Positions 35,516-47,535 of a stretch of 64,000 bases of DNA are shown one piece after another. Location: NCBI GenBank assembly GCA_951394405.1, contig OX596345.1, positions 434,001 through 498,000 of the forward strand, written 5' to 3'. The notes beneath the pieces are model-generated. The model ran no database searches. It worked only from the letters and a program-made list of their open reading frames with translations, and was not told where the DNA came from. A program made the position numbers and the translations under genes. The stretch is from Coprinellus micaceus (lineage: Eukaryota > Basidiomycota > Agaricomycetes > Agaricales > Psathyrellaceae). Numbering within the stretch: position 1 is the first letter of the stretch; every line of letters starts with the position of its first letter.

Positions 35516-35890
35516 TTATAGGAAAGGCGCGAGAGCAATCCACGCGCAGAACGCAAGGACGAGTGCAGGCATCGCGTAGGAAATGGGTCCTTGTTGAAGA
35601 GTTTGAGGGAGGAGCGTGAGTGGGAATCTCCCGGGAATCGTCTGCGGTGGCTGCGGGGGTACTTGAGAGGGAAGTGCCGGTGTAAGGGGTAGAGCTTGGG
35701 GTAGCGATGTTTGAGGTTGGGATTGCAGCCTTGATGAGGACGATAATATGTTACAGAATAAAACAGGGTTTCGTGTCCGTGGGATTGAAGGATTTGAAGT
35801 TGGATAGGAGAGAGAAAGCGTAAAAAGCGCGCGCGTGCGTGTACGATGTGCGAACAGTTTGCAGCATGAAAAGAAGAAGAGAAAACACAA
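35516..35890 (-). CDS. Doubtful small ORF with hydrophobic C-terminus
   Basis: A 124-residue frame ends in a hydrophobic run (SYAMPALVLAFCAWIALAPFL without the last residue) after a Pro/Gln-rich stretch. A hydrophobic tail of this kind is typical of GPI-anchor signals, so this could be the last exon of a surface protein. No omega-site or upstream exon is evident, and it begins about 45 bp from the TPS2 stop, where 3' UTR is expected. It is most likely chance. Confidence 0.2.
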   Translation of the reverse strand: MCFLFFFSCCKLFAHRTRTRALFTLSLSYPTSNPSIPRTRNPVLFCNILSSSSRLQSQPQTSLPQALPLTPALPSQVPPQPPQTIPGRFPLTLLPQTLQQGPISYAMPALVLAFCAWIALAPFL

Positions 35891-35932
35891 GCCGTCTAGC
35901 CCTATAAGCGACGAAGAAGGTAGAGAGGTCGC

Positions 35933-38900
35933 TTACAGGTTTGATTTCTCAGAGTCAGGGTTGGGCTTAACCAAGTCGAGCATATGCTCCACGATCTCCT
36001 GAGGCGTCGTAACGTGCCAGCTTGCGAGTGTCCTCTTGCTGCTATGGCCAACGGCAGTGGTGAAGACCGCGTCGGACTTGATCGCGAGATCGACGGGAGG
36101 TTTGCCCTCGCCGTCGATAAGGGTCACAGAGAGGGGCGCTTCCATCTTGACGTGCGTGGTACCCGAAGGGAAGAGGAGGAGGGCACGGAACATGTCTTCG
36201 TCGGTCTGGGCGTCAATGCAGATCAGCTCACTGAAAGATCCCGAGAGAAGGATGCGTGACGACATACCTTGTCATCACCCGCACAGAAGATAAACTCCGC
36301 GTCCGGGTTCATGTACAAGATCCTCTTGACGATCTCGCCCTTGTTGACAGCAATCGGGCGAACCTCTAAGTTCTTCTTGCCGACGAGCACCTCGATGGGG
36401 CGCTTGTGCGCGAGGTTGTTCTCGAGGAGATCCTGGCACTGGCGGCACTGGAACAGACTGTGATTACAGGCGAGTCAGCGACACACGTTCTCGAGTATCA
36501 TGAGGAACAGGAAGACGTACCCCCACTCGGGATCGGCACCCCGGTAGTGCCATGTAATCGAGGACTTCTTCACCTCAATGTGGCTTCCAGTCGTCCTCTA
36601 CGCGAATCAAATGTCAGCCTTATCGATCCGGTCATCACAACATACCCATTTGAGAAGAAGGTCAAGAAAAGGGCGGGATACGATAGGAAGGGGAAAGGGG
36701 GTGCAAACAAAAAGGAAGTGTCAAAGAGCACGAACCTCGGTGTAGTACCGGAAAATCTCCTCGACCTCCGACATCCAGCTCATATCCAAACTTTCCGTAA
36801 AGTTTGTCCACTCCTTCGATCCCGGTGCGCGAACGAAGCCACCGTGCTCTGCGGAGAAGCCCACGTTCGATAGATGTCCGAGATGTTGCTCCAAGAACTC
36901 GCCATCGCGGCCAGAGATGATATACACCAGGTTCTTGGGATCTGCTGATAGGCATTCGAGGGCCTCGAGGGTGGCCTCTGAGGGCGTGGCCATCGATGGG
37001 GTTTTGACGATCGGTGCAAGGGTACCCTATCGACGAAAACAGGAGGCAGTCAGCACGACGAGGGCAGGGGGGGGACAGGGTCATGACTCACATCGTAGTC
37101 GAAGAGGAACAACCGCTTCGCCGCCTTGTGGTACAACCCCTCTAGCTGGTCCTTGGGGATGTATGGCGTCTGTCTGGCAAGCCCCTGAATACCCATTTGC
37201 TCGAGTAACATTTTGGCAAGGACAGCAGCCCAGCTATGCGAGGTATGCGTGGTGACGACCTTATATAACTTCCCGTGCCTCTGTGCCTTCTCGGCAGGAG
37301 ACATCAAGAGACCCTTGTTGATGGCAGCAGCGACACCCTAATCAGAACGGATTCGAGATCGGGAGATCAGTGTTCCGCATTGGAATTGGGACCGAAGGAG
37401 ACGATCAAGGAAAGGAGGAAGGAGGACCGGGCCCGGGAGCGATATGAAAAGGATGAACTCACTCCGAGATCCCAAGGGTTCACAAGCAGTGCTTCTTCCA
37501 TGTTCTTGCTGATACCCATGAATTCGGACAGAACACTGGGGCTCTTCTTCGTCTTGTCTTGCGCGATAACGAACTCCATGCTGGTCGTATTCATACCGTC
37601 GCGGAGAGGTGTGATAACGGCTAAATCGGCAACACTGAGGAGGGCGTAGAATTCATCCTTCTTCAAGGCTTGGTGACTGCGATGGCGGGTTAATATTTGG
37701 CATTGGTGGGGCCGAAGAAGGCAAAACTCACTAATGGTGGACAGGAATGAAGTCGAGACTTCCGTATTCTCCATTAATGTGGGCGACGAGTTCACTGACC
37801 ATGCGTTCGAGCTTGGGTGAGTCAGTCAAAGCTGGGCTCGTCACTTGAATCATGACCACGTTTCCGATCCATTCAGGGTAGTCCTGCAGCAGCTTCTCAA
37901 ACGCACGCAACTAGATGAAATAAACGAGGTCAGGGGCTGGGGACCGGTGCGGGAAGGGTCCTCTAACCTTCTGGACGACACCCTTCACAACATCGAGCTT
38001 GTCTCGGCCGACGATAATTTTCTTGCCTTCGTAGAGATTCGTCAGGGCCTCAAGCTTGGGTTGGATCCCAGGTCGTTGGCTGAACGCATGGGTGAGTCGT
38101 GGAGCTGCAGTATGTGATTAAATCGTACTCACACATCCCGCGCAACTCGCTCAGCATCGATACCAACGGGACAGTGCATCACAGCCGTAACGTGCCCATC
38201 GACGTCAATCCCCCTCGAATTGGCCTCGTAGCCGCATACCCGGATGCACGTCGAGATGAAGTGACGAACATAGGAGTACGTCTGCCGCAAGAACGATCAG
38301 CGACTCTATTTCGTCGAGTCTCGACTGGGTACTACGCACCTGGAAACAGACCAAGTTCGCCCCAAGCATGCCGTCGAGAACCTCCTTCCGACCTGTAATG
38401 ACGTCATGGTCAGCATGATGATGTCCTCGAGCCCGAGGCGGGATAACCAATGAAGCTGCGAACAAATCACAGAACACGGGGAAGAAGGAAATGGCGGGGA
38501 GCACCCCAGACCGGGGGTGGGGGTACGCATGTGAATTGCGGGGCACCCTCGTCGGGGACGCGGATGGAGGCTGGCCTCGCTCTCGGTCATCAGCCGCCGG
38601 GGCGGCTATTCAAGCGCGCGCCCATCGCGTAAAGTGTGGCATAGAAACACGGCTCGGAGCATGGAATAGAAAGAGCAAAATGGAAGGTACTCACGAGGAA
38701 GGCAACGGAAAAGCTCGCTAGTGGGGAAAGGGGTATGCATGAACAGGCCGAGGACGGCTTCAGGTATCGAGTCGCGAACCAATCTGCAAGTGAACGTGCG
38801 TCAGGTCCCGTTCCAAATGCGATGATGGGCGGGCGCCTTCGAGTATCGGAGCGCCCAAAGTTTCAATGTGCGCATACCTTGGAAGCAAGAGAAGGTGGTA

Positions 38901-39715
38901 ATCATGCACCCAGATGAGATCTCCAGGCTGGTAGATCTCGACAATTCGTCGAGCGAAGGCGGCATTGGCTGCCTCATACTGGGGGTAGTGCTGGTCGGCC
39001 GAAGCCGACTCGGTCGCGACGTCCTGCCATAGGAGATAGTGGAACATAGGCCACAGGGCTACGGTGGGGGTGGTAAATATCCGGTGCATGTAGATCGTAA
39101 GAGACGACGCGTACTTTGCTTGCAGTACCCATCGTAGTGCCCATGAGCGACCTTGTCGTCCAACCAAACCGGAATGTAAGTCGTCTTCCCGGGAGTCTTC
39201 TCCATATCGTGATCACTGTCCGTGGGCTGGAAATCCCTGATCTCCGCTTCCAAAGCGTCCTTGTCATCCTGCGAAAAGCTCGACGAAGGGATTCTGTCCG
39301 CTGACGTATTGGTGGTGCCGGTGTTCGTAGCGGCGCTCGGTGCCAGAATGTCTCCCGTCCACCCCACGATGACCTGCTCATTCGTCGCCGATAACGACAT
39401 AATGCCACTGATCATAGCAGCATGACCGAATCGTGGCTGCAGCGTCCATGGAGATGCTGACTTGGTTCCAGGGGAAGGGGTCTCTTTAACGGCGTCCTCG
39501 GCCTCGAGTGGTGGTGTCGGGGGTGCTCCTGGTCGCTGTTTCGATCCCTCGTAGGTCGCAGTAAGGGGTAGTGAGTGCACGACATGGATAATCCTCCCAG
39601 AGAGCGCGATCCCGTTCTTCTTGTGTTCCTCTTCTAACTCGCGGATCTTTGCATGGACGCGGTCCAGAGAAACGTCGTCCCCCTCGCGAGTGTATGGTTC
39701 TGAGAACGAGTCCAT
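35933..39715 (-). CDS. TPS2: Trehalose-6-phosphate phosphatase with GT20-like N-domain
   Basis: Thirteen exons (39715-39115, 39058-38878, 38783-38695, 38392-38340, 38281-38133, 38079-37968, 37910-37732, 37676-37463, 37337-37092, 37026-36736, 36597-36521, 36457-36268, 36205-35933) give 884 residues. The N-terminal GT20-like region carries WVHDYHLLLLPR, GRDKLDVVKG and LRDGMNTTSMEF. In GRDKLDVVKG a Lys stands where active trehalose-phosphate synthases have Arg, as in Tps2-type subunits. The C-terminal HAD phosphatase has FDYDGT (motif I, split by an intron after DYD), IISGRDG and GDDKTDEDMF (split after GDDK). The enzyme makes trehalose from trehalose-6-phosphate in a cytosolic complex with Tps1. 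Most introns are 50-110 bp, but intron 3 is 302 bp and GC-rich. Exon phases agree throughout. Confidence 0.93.
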
Positions 39716-41000
39716 CGTCGTCGTCGTCGGCGGTGGAAAGGGGGCTGAGAAGGGTGAAGAGATATGTGACTCGTCTCGGGATGCTGTAGAGTTTATATAA
39801 CCGTGGTTCGTCGAAAAACGGACAGACTATCGACGGTATCGCGATTCCCAACATCACGTTTTTCGGTGGGTCCTGATATAACCTGATACATCAGATATGA
39901 TTGGGCTCATGCTGATTTCTCACGGTATACATTTCAGTCGGCTTGTCATAAGTCAACCAGACATTACCAGACATTACAACCGCTTACCAGGCTGGAATCG
40001 GAATTTGCATTTGTTCGTGCGTCGTCGATATGCTTGAAGCTAAATGCGGTGATACTACGGATCAACTTCAAGAGACAACACTGGGTCTACCTATAATCCT
40101 CTCTTCATTGAGTAATTGGGGTGGCTCCTACCATGCTATAGGCGTTCAAGACGCTCCTTACCGTTGGGGGCCGATTTAAATTCTCACCTCTAGCATGTTT
40201 CGACATGATGAGCTACGCCTGCAGACGGGTTCTGAGCGAGGCTGGAGTGAGGACCGGCCACTTCAGGGTCGGAACTGCAGTAGGGTACCAAAGTTGTGAT
40301 ATACCTACACAACAGGGGGATACATAAACGTAGCATGCTCACCTGCGACCAGGTGTCAATACGGGAATATCGGTTCTGAGGGGTGCTTTTGGGTGTGGAT
40401 CAAGGTAATTGGGTCCCGATGGAGGGGAACAAGGGAACCCACGGGCCGAACCTAAACTTGATGGGGCCGTTGGGGTAAGAGGGAGCGAAGTGGGTGTCGG
40501 GCGGTGTCGGACTTAAAAGCTTGACGAGCCTGGAAGTGCAGTAGAAAGGAACCAAATCCGCAAGTTGCAACAAAACGCCAATGTTAAGTCCCCTAAGATC
40601 GATTATGCCAACCCCATCGAAGTAGCCATCGTACACAAATTCGGAAGACGTGTCCAGGGTAGGAAAGGGAGAAAAACACTAACCCATCCGTCCTGCGGTG
40701 ATTCAACCTAATAACCTCAATATATGATAGAGAGAAGAGCTGTGGAAAGCGAGGCGGTTGAGAATGGACACTGGGACGAGAAACAAAGGTCATAAAGAGG
40801 GGGAGAAAGGAGAGGGCAGGCGGAAGGGAAGAAATACGGTAAGTAGATCGTGGATAGCGTTCATTAAGACGTCATGGCGCAGTGAATAAATGGATGACCA
40901 AGAGGCGGGTGGGCAGGGACGCAAGAGAGACAAATCAGTCATGAAACATAGTAGATATTTGACTAGTGCCATCCACCATCTAGGGTGCTCATCTCCGACA
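39716..41000. other. TPS2 upstream region
   Basis: Contains the TPS2 promoter at its left end. A 78-residue minus-strand frame at 40400-40636 is anonymous. No repeat or RNA gene was seen. Confidence 0.45.
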
Positions 41001-42060
41001 GTGGTAGGGGCGGCAGACCACCTCTTTATTCCACTCAACAGCTGCCCTCTCCCTTCCAGGTCCAGGCAGACTAGGAGGCAGCGCGAGACGTAACAGAAGA
41101 AGCCCCAGTCGACTTGATGGAGAAGGTGACCGTTGACTGGGCCCAGCAGACGCCGGAGGTAGATACGCTCCAGGTCGCACAAGACCACTCTGAGACCTTC
41201 CGCAGGACGGCGGCGATGCAGGGGTGCTCGTCAAGGTAGTTGGACGCCAAAGAGGTCCGAGGCCTGAAGAGGAAGCACAGGATGACCGGGTAGCGCGGTG
41301 ACCCTGCTAGGTTTGCTCGAAAGCGACGGAGATGGTTTCGGGTTCAGACCGGACATGCGACGACCCGCTTCACATCGAGGGAGGTGCGGGGCCATATGAG
41401 TGCACACCTGGACAGCGGCGTTTCTATTGTAATTCGACGATGAGCTGGGGCTCTGATTCGGAGGAGGTCGTCGGGGAGGGGAAGCGACGACCCCGTCGCC
41501 AATCCCGAAGGGGGTTGATGTATTGGGACTTGGGAATTGATTTTGTGGTGCCGCAGAACTCGAGTAATTAGGGCATCTGCAGGACTCCAAGGACCGAGGG
41601 GCCGTCAACGTGTGTGGGTGGGGGACTACTGGGGAGAGGAATGGGTCAAAGGGAAGGGGGACAAGTATGGACCTGTCCTGCTCGTCTCCGGCATGAGGTG
41701 TGTGCTAACGACTCTGAAAGCTTCCTGACCACCATCTAGATTGGTCCCGAAGGGGTCACATCTGACGGATGGAGGCCTTCATAATCTCTGGATGCGTAGG
41801 GTGCCTGCCAGGTGGAAAGTAGGTGGAGGGTGAGAGGGAGGCCGTGCCAGCGGTGGTGCTGGTGGTCGGTGGTGATGATGATGCGAACCACGTAGTGGAT
41901 GGTAGATGGTAGGGTGCCAGGTGTCACAGTACGCGCCGAATGCGCGTGTCACCTCGGAGGGGGGCGGTCGGTCTTCTTGGTTGTACTACTGTTGCTAGAG
42001 AAAATCCTCGCGTTTACAATCACGATCCCGTCAAGGTCGGTGTTCATCTGCTGTGTGCTT
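41001..42060. other. Low-complexity region left of the Sds3-like array
   Basis: GC-rich stretch with Pro/Ser-rich frames on the minus strand (41231-41608, 40989-41234). It may be the distal part of array unit 1, but no Sds3-like block could be read here. Confidence 0.35.
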
Positions 42061-42372
42061 CATCTCCCTCGCTTCCCTATCTTCGCATTGCCTCTTATCG
42101 CGCCCCTTGCCTCAACCCCCCTGCTCTCCGTGGTTCTGTATCTCCCTCCCTCAGAACCGCCCGCGGAGTTGCCAACTCTTCTCTCGTCCCCTTTCCTCCA
42201 GCTGAGCTGTTTCATCCATCGTGTATCGCTCCTCCCAATCATACTTCGAAGTAAACATATAACCGGTCGTCCCATTCCTGGACCAAGTCAAATTCCAGGC
42301 GCAGGAGCGTCTGAAATTTGTCTCCGTCGGGCGCAAAAGTGGGTGACGACATGCATCTCTTTTGAGCGTCAC
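42061..42372 (-). pseudogene. Tandem array unit 1, 5' remnant
   Basis: Positions about 42200-42350 align with 43590-43760 of unit 2, an offset of about 1.4 kb. On the minus strand unit 1 reads a WNLTW...SKYDWEERY segment, and unit 2 reads WDLAW...SKYDQ followed by a stop. The shared block is coding-like. Whether it belongs to the same ancestral gene as the Sds3-like blocks further along is not certain. Confidence 0.35.
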
Positions 42373-42469
42373 TCAATGGGCCAGTGTGTATACACTTCCA
42401 AGCATGAAGCCGACGAGATTGGCCGGGCAGAATCTTGCGGTCGGGTACCTGCGTTCACGGTCGTGGCGG

Positions 42470-43775
42470 TGCTGAGAGGAGTGGGGGTGCCAGTTAGGCC
42501 CAGGGCTCATTGAATAAGACGGCCGGCCGATGATGTGAAGACAGTCGCCCAGGAGGTCCAGCCATGCAGTGGTGCAGGATTCGTCGTACTGGGAGCAAGG
42601 TTCGTGCACGCCAACGAAGAGAAACGTGGATGACGCACTAGTTTGGAGGGACTCACACTCGTACTAAACCTGAGCTATGAGACACAACTCCAAGAAACGG
42701 ACTACGGGACTGACCTGTCACCACGATCATGGGGCAGCCTCGTCCCGACGGTGCCAATCTCGTAAACGCGTTTCCTGCTGGCCAATTTGAGGCCCATCCC
42801 TGCTATCCTCTTCGTTGTCATCATTGTCGTGCCTTGGAGCTTCAGTGTCGCCATCCTGACCGATATCGCATCGACTTGAAAAGGATATTGCGTCCAAGGC
42901 CAGTGACGCCGTTACTTTCAAGGAAGGAGGGTCGCCACTGCCGGAGGATGGGGATGGGAGTGGGGGACTGACGTTGGTGTCACCCTGGTTCTTGAGGTTG
43001 AGCCAGATAAAGGGTCGGAAGTACAGGATGAAACAATTAAACGTTGAGTTCAAGGAGGTAGCAGTGCTCCTTGGCTGTGAAGAGGGCGAGGTCGTTGAAG
43101 ATACGTTGAACGATTGGTGATGCGCCGCCGAAGGGGGGGTTGGACGAAGTAGTCGAGAATGTGAGGCGATAGGGAAGGGAGAGGGAGGGGACGCAGTTCT
43201 ATTTCGGATATCCCTGCTACATCGGTGCGTTCGATACGAATACGCCGACGGGGTTAATGAAAGGGGTGTGCTAGAGGACAAGCTGGGCGTCACTGCCGAC
43301 AGAGTTGACGAGAGGGTGGTAGACATCTTTGGGGCGAGGTTGCCCCTGCCAATGATGCCGGCGCTGTTGCTATAATGGAGGGTGCGGGCTCGATAGTGAC
43401 GGTCGATTCATCGTTCTCGGTGGGGTGAGATTACGACCTATCTTTGATAATGGTTTCACTTCTCGAGCGTACGTGGCTGATTTGGGTGGGGGAAGGCAGT
43501 CATCTGGGTCCTCGAGATCCTTCCGTCATTGTCCTCATCGTCGCCTGAGCCCTCGCTCCTTCTCAATCTGCGCCGTCTCGTCCGTCGCATCCTCCCCTCC
43601 TACTGATCGTACTTTGAAATAGCAGGTATACGCAGGCATCCCATCCCCATCCCAGGCCAAGCCAAGTCCCAGGAGTCGGAGTGTTATCCCGACGTTTGTC
43701 ACCATTGGGCGCTGGGTTGACCCGACGGGGAGTATAGCGTCCGCAGGACGTCATTCCCGCCTTGGTCACCCTCAT
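42470..43775 (-). pseudogene. Tandem array unit 2, decayed Sds3/Dep1-like gene
   Basis: Blocks parallel to unit 3 occur in the same order on the minus strand. An acidic-proline block (EDPDDCLPPPK, about 43490) corresponds to EDEEDPPPPK in unit 3. LKLASRKRVYEI (about 42780) corresponds to RRLKLAHTKPVHGV. A His-rich tail (SYSMSPGPNWHPHSS, about 42500) corresponds to SHSIQGPGRPPSHHSHSS. Stops and frame changes separate the blocks and the helical ELRWALLRER region is not readable, so this copy is dead. Confidence 0.45.
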
Positions 43776-43796
43776 GCGGTGCTAGTGATGTGAGGA

Positions 43797-45797
43797 GTGG
43801 GAGTGGTGGCTGGGAGGACGCCCTGGGCCTTGAATAGAATGAGACGGGCCATCAGGATGAGTCGGGGTGAGAATGCCCCACAGTCATACTGCTTGGCGCG
43901 CGGGGTCGTTGGCCGGGTCGAGGCACCGGATGAGGTATTGGGCTTCGGGAGCCTGGTGATAAGTCGCCGGAGAATTGTAGCTACTGTGGCGGCCCTCTCG
44001 ACTTCCGTAGTTGGTGCGTCTTTGGCTTTGGATTAGAAACTCGAGGTCCCGGGCAGCGTCGGTGGTTGAAAGTGTGGTCGATTCGGGGCTAGCGAGTTCC
44101 ATGGATCGGTCGGGGTAGTCCAACCGTCGCCCTCCGTTGGCCTCAGAGACCATATATGTTTGAGGGGGGTCGCGCTCGCACTAAGCGGAGCACATGAGCC
44201 ACAAAACAGCGAGTAGTGAACGGCGCGACTGACCTCCCACCAAGAACATGTGGCATGCTTCCCATCGCGGCGCCTCTCTTGAACGTTGGCGACTCCGTGC
44301 ACGGGTTTCGTGTGGGCCAATTTGAGGCGCCTATATCCTGGAAGCCAACCACCCAGAAGGTGAATCATCTCTGGGTGTGCCTGTAAACGATTGCAAGAGC
44401 ATCGTTAGAGCGGAATGAAACGCGGAGACACCATGACGAACCTTTTTAACCAGTTTTTCCTCCCAGGCTAGACTCTCCATCTTCTCCACATAGACGCGTT
44501 CCCGAAGGAGCGCCCACCTCAACTCAGTAGCAGCCGAGACATCGAGTGCTTCAGCGCGGTGCGCAGGGTGCAAATCAGACTCCGGGTCATTCAAGTCATG
44601 GTCTTCGTCGTTGGGCTCTCCTTCTCCTTGCCCATCACCCTCAACGTCGACATCGCAGGCTCGCCGATGCCTGGATACCGCAGCCAACGAAATCCTCGGC
44701 TCCTCTTCCTCCTCTTCGGAGTCCTTGGCGGAAGGCGAGGGGGTCACTTCACCGGAGTTCACGCGAAGAAGCGGCTGAAGGGTTGCTGATCGTTTATCGG
44801 CCAGAGGGCTGTCGGTTGGAGATACGGCCGCATCGGGAGTGGCCTTGGTGGCTCCGGAATGAATCCTACCTCTCAACAGGGGTTCGACAGGGGAAGCTCG
44901 GCCGGGGGAGAGAGCCGGAGCTTGAGGACCTGTTGCTATAACTGACAGTGCAGGCTTGATAGCGACGAAGGTCGACTCATCGTCGTCCTCGGTGGAATCA
45001 AGAGTACCGTTCATCTTGGGCTAGGGCTTCACTTCTCTTGTCTTGTTGACATGCCCATTTGGGTGGTGGAGGATCTTCTTCGTCTTCAAAGTCGTCTGCG
45101 GGCACGTATGGATGAGTTGCGTTTAGTGTTGCGGACTCGGGGAGGTTCTGTGATACTCCATGTCAAGACTCTGTCCACGAAGAATAGAACGAATGTCTTA
45201 CTAGAAGTCGCGTCTCATCCTCGTTCTCTTCCGTGGCTCCCGGAGGCTAAGTCTCTTCTTCTCCTCCGTCCTCTTCTCGTTGCTGGGAGAGCTCTTCCTC
45301 TTCCATGACCTCCAAGGCCCTTGCTCTTTGCTCGCCCAACCTCACATCGGGCCAGGAACAATACTACTCGGTTTGCGCCTCCGCGTCCTGAATGCCTTGC
45401 GCGACGGTGGTGGTGGCCGCTCGTCCGTATCAGGAGCGCCCCCGTCCTCGTCCTCTCGGTCTTCTTTGTCGTCGGGACTGGTCGACTGCTGTTAGTTGTT
45501 GTCGCGGTGGTGTTGGCGGTGGCCACCGGTTTCCTGCTCGTCCTTTGTGGGTTCGGAGGGCTCAGGGTCTGGATCTATTCCCGCCCCAGTGCTGTTTGGT
45601 GGTCTGTAGCGTCTTGGATGGACGGTGGGGCAGTCTTGCTTGTCGAGGCTTGCGGTAACCCCTGAGCGGCTGGGGGCTGGCTGGGGCGGAGGAGGGAGGG
45701 AGAGACCTGAGGGGTCTGAGGATAATGCTGATCCACGCATGGCTGGTGGAGGTTGATGGGGGGCAGTAGATTCACGTTCCTCGCTGCGCGTAGGCAC
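43797..45797 (-). pseudogene. Tandem array unit 3, damaged Sds3/Dep1-like gene
   Basis: The best-preserved unit. The open frame 45014-44331 (227 residues) carries ELRWALLRERVYVEKMESL, then after an intron HPEMIHL...RRLKLA...SWWE (about 44390-44230), then MVSEANGGRRLD and a DAARDLEFL block (about 44150-44000), and a His-rich tail. This order matches fungal Sds3/Dep1-like proteins, subunits of the Rpd3L/Sin3 histone-deacetylase complex that silences transcription. Upstream (45330-45230) MEEEELSQQREE and REPRKRTRMRR lie in different frames, which needs a frameshift. A further frame change is needed between about 45010 and 45050. The family call rests on motif order and is moderate. Assembly error is possible instead of true decay. 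Confidence 0.5.
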
Positions 45798-46381
45798 GGC
45801 CGTTCGCGCGACTTCCGACTCGATGGGGTCTGTGCGCGTATAGAGGAATTAGGTTTGGGCTTGCCAGTGGGTGCTCGACTGGACTCGATACTAAATATTT
45901 AGGCCTTGAAGAGTAAAAGCGTATGTCTCACCGAACATGACGTCCTCTTCCTCTCCTCGTTGCCGACTGAGCACTTCTCATGCTCCCGGGCTGGGCGCGA
46001 CACCATTTCGACCGTTTTCCGCTGACCCTCCATCGGACGGTTGATAGTCTGAATCCAGATCCGCTCCGACGGTATTGGGTGGGTATCTTGCAGTAGGAGA
46101 TCGCCGAGGCGCTGGCTCGTCCAAAATAGCGGTCGTGTCGAAGGAGTCGCGTCACCATTCGCATCAGGCCGAGTCCTGTGTTCTCGAGCTCGAAGCGTGT
46201 TTCCAAAGAGGAATCCGAATATCATGTGTGGAGGTAGTGTGTGGAGGTGTTAGCCAAGAAGCAGTGATCATGGCTCGGAACGGCGATTCAGAATGATTGC
46301 TACTCGGAACATTCCCATGCGTCAGGCCAACTTTGTCCGTCATGCACACTGGGCATAGACGCTTCCGAGGATCGTATTGAA
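45798..46381. other. Intergenic
   Basis: No gene recognised. Two overlapping minus-strand frames of 92 and 108 residues are anonymous. The last nine bases (46373-46381) may be a target-site copy of the adjoining element. Confidence 0.4.
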
Positions 46382-47535
46382 GGATAATGCTATTCGACAA
46401 CCCCCCTTGCTGCCAGCAACCCGGGTTGCGACCTCCGCTCATGAATTATGTTATATGGCAACCCCCTTGCTGATGCCGTCGGTGCCGAGCGCAGCGCCAA
46501 ATTTCAAGGTCCGCCCACGGGCGCTAACTCGAAGCTGAGCTCGACTCACCGGGCACTACGGCGTTGGAGTCGCTCCAACACTCACTTATGAGAAATGTGG
46601 TATCAATTCTTTTTATTCTGTAGGGTGCATCAACGCCACTCCAAAGGAAATGAGGTGGGCCAGTGCAACAGAAGTCTCACATTGTAAGTGCTGAGCAGTG
46701 TGCAAGCCTCAAGGCCACTGGGCGCAATCAACCTTGTGGGCTAGGACCGTGACATGCTGCGAGAACCTACTAATGGCTGAGGGGACACCAACGATGTTCC
46801 AACTCAATGAACATCTGATAGATCTTCAACCTACTGGTTGCCTACTGGCCTACATGGTCAAAGTGCCTTGAGCTAAGAGCCAAGCCTAAATGCGAACTGA
46901 ACCCTTGTACACACCTGTGGTATCTATAGAAAATAAATATATAAATATTCAATGCGCAGTAGCGATCCTACTACTGATGGAATACAGGAGGCGAACCGGG
47001 ATCTGGAAGGGCAGCCACGATCACCAGTGGACGGCGAGGGGTTCTCGCGATCGGGCATAGTGGCCCTTATCTATAATAGCCAGGAAGGATGGAAGGCGCT
47101 CTCAATGCCGTGTCCATTAAGTAGCATGTGGGCTAGTCTGATAATGAAGGAGAAGTTTTCTTGTTCGTACCGTCGCCCATACGCTGAAGTTCCGTACGAT
47201 TTCGACGGCGGCCCAGACCGTGACGCTCAACAAGCCAAACAGTGCTAAACCACCCCTACAGCCTGCAGCCTTTCAAGGAAAACATACTATATTAGCCTTT
47301 GAGTGACGCAGGAGTAGCGCGCACACGGGGAATCCAAAATTCGCGGCCGCCTTCGCTATTTACAAGTTCGCTGGGGCGAGGCGACTTAGCGCGGGGCGGG
47401 GGCGGAATTCTCCGGCAGAGCCGGCAGGTGTAATGCTGCCGAATAGGCAACCCCGTTGCTGAATAGCAAAATTAAACGAATTTGAGGGCAACCCGGGTTG
47501 CCGCCAACAAGGGGGGTTGTCGAATAGCATTATCC
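46382..47535. mobile_element. Non-autonomous terminal-inverted-repeat element (1154 bp)
   Basis: The ends are near-perfect inverted repeats of about 50 bp (46382-46431 and 47486-47535), beginning GGATAATGCTATTCGACAAC. Each repeat contains the exact 14-base palindrome GCAACCCGGGTTGC (46416-46429 and 47488-47501). A related GGCAACCCCsTTGCTGA motif recurs just inside each end (about 46456 and 47446). Flanks CGTATTGAA (46373-46381) and CGTATTATT (47536-47544) agree at six consecutive positions, suggesting an old 8-9 bp target duplication as in hAT or Mutator-like elements. No transposase-like frame lies inside; a 98-residue frame at 46952-47248 is anonymous. Confidence 0.78.

Noticed and set aside
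46952..47248. 98-residue frame inside the 1154 bp element as a transposase
   Set aside because: Too short and without DDE/DDD or DNA-binding motifs.
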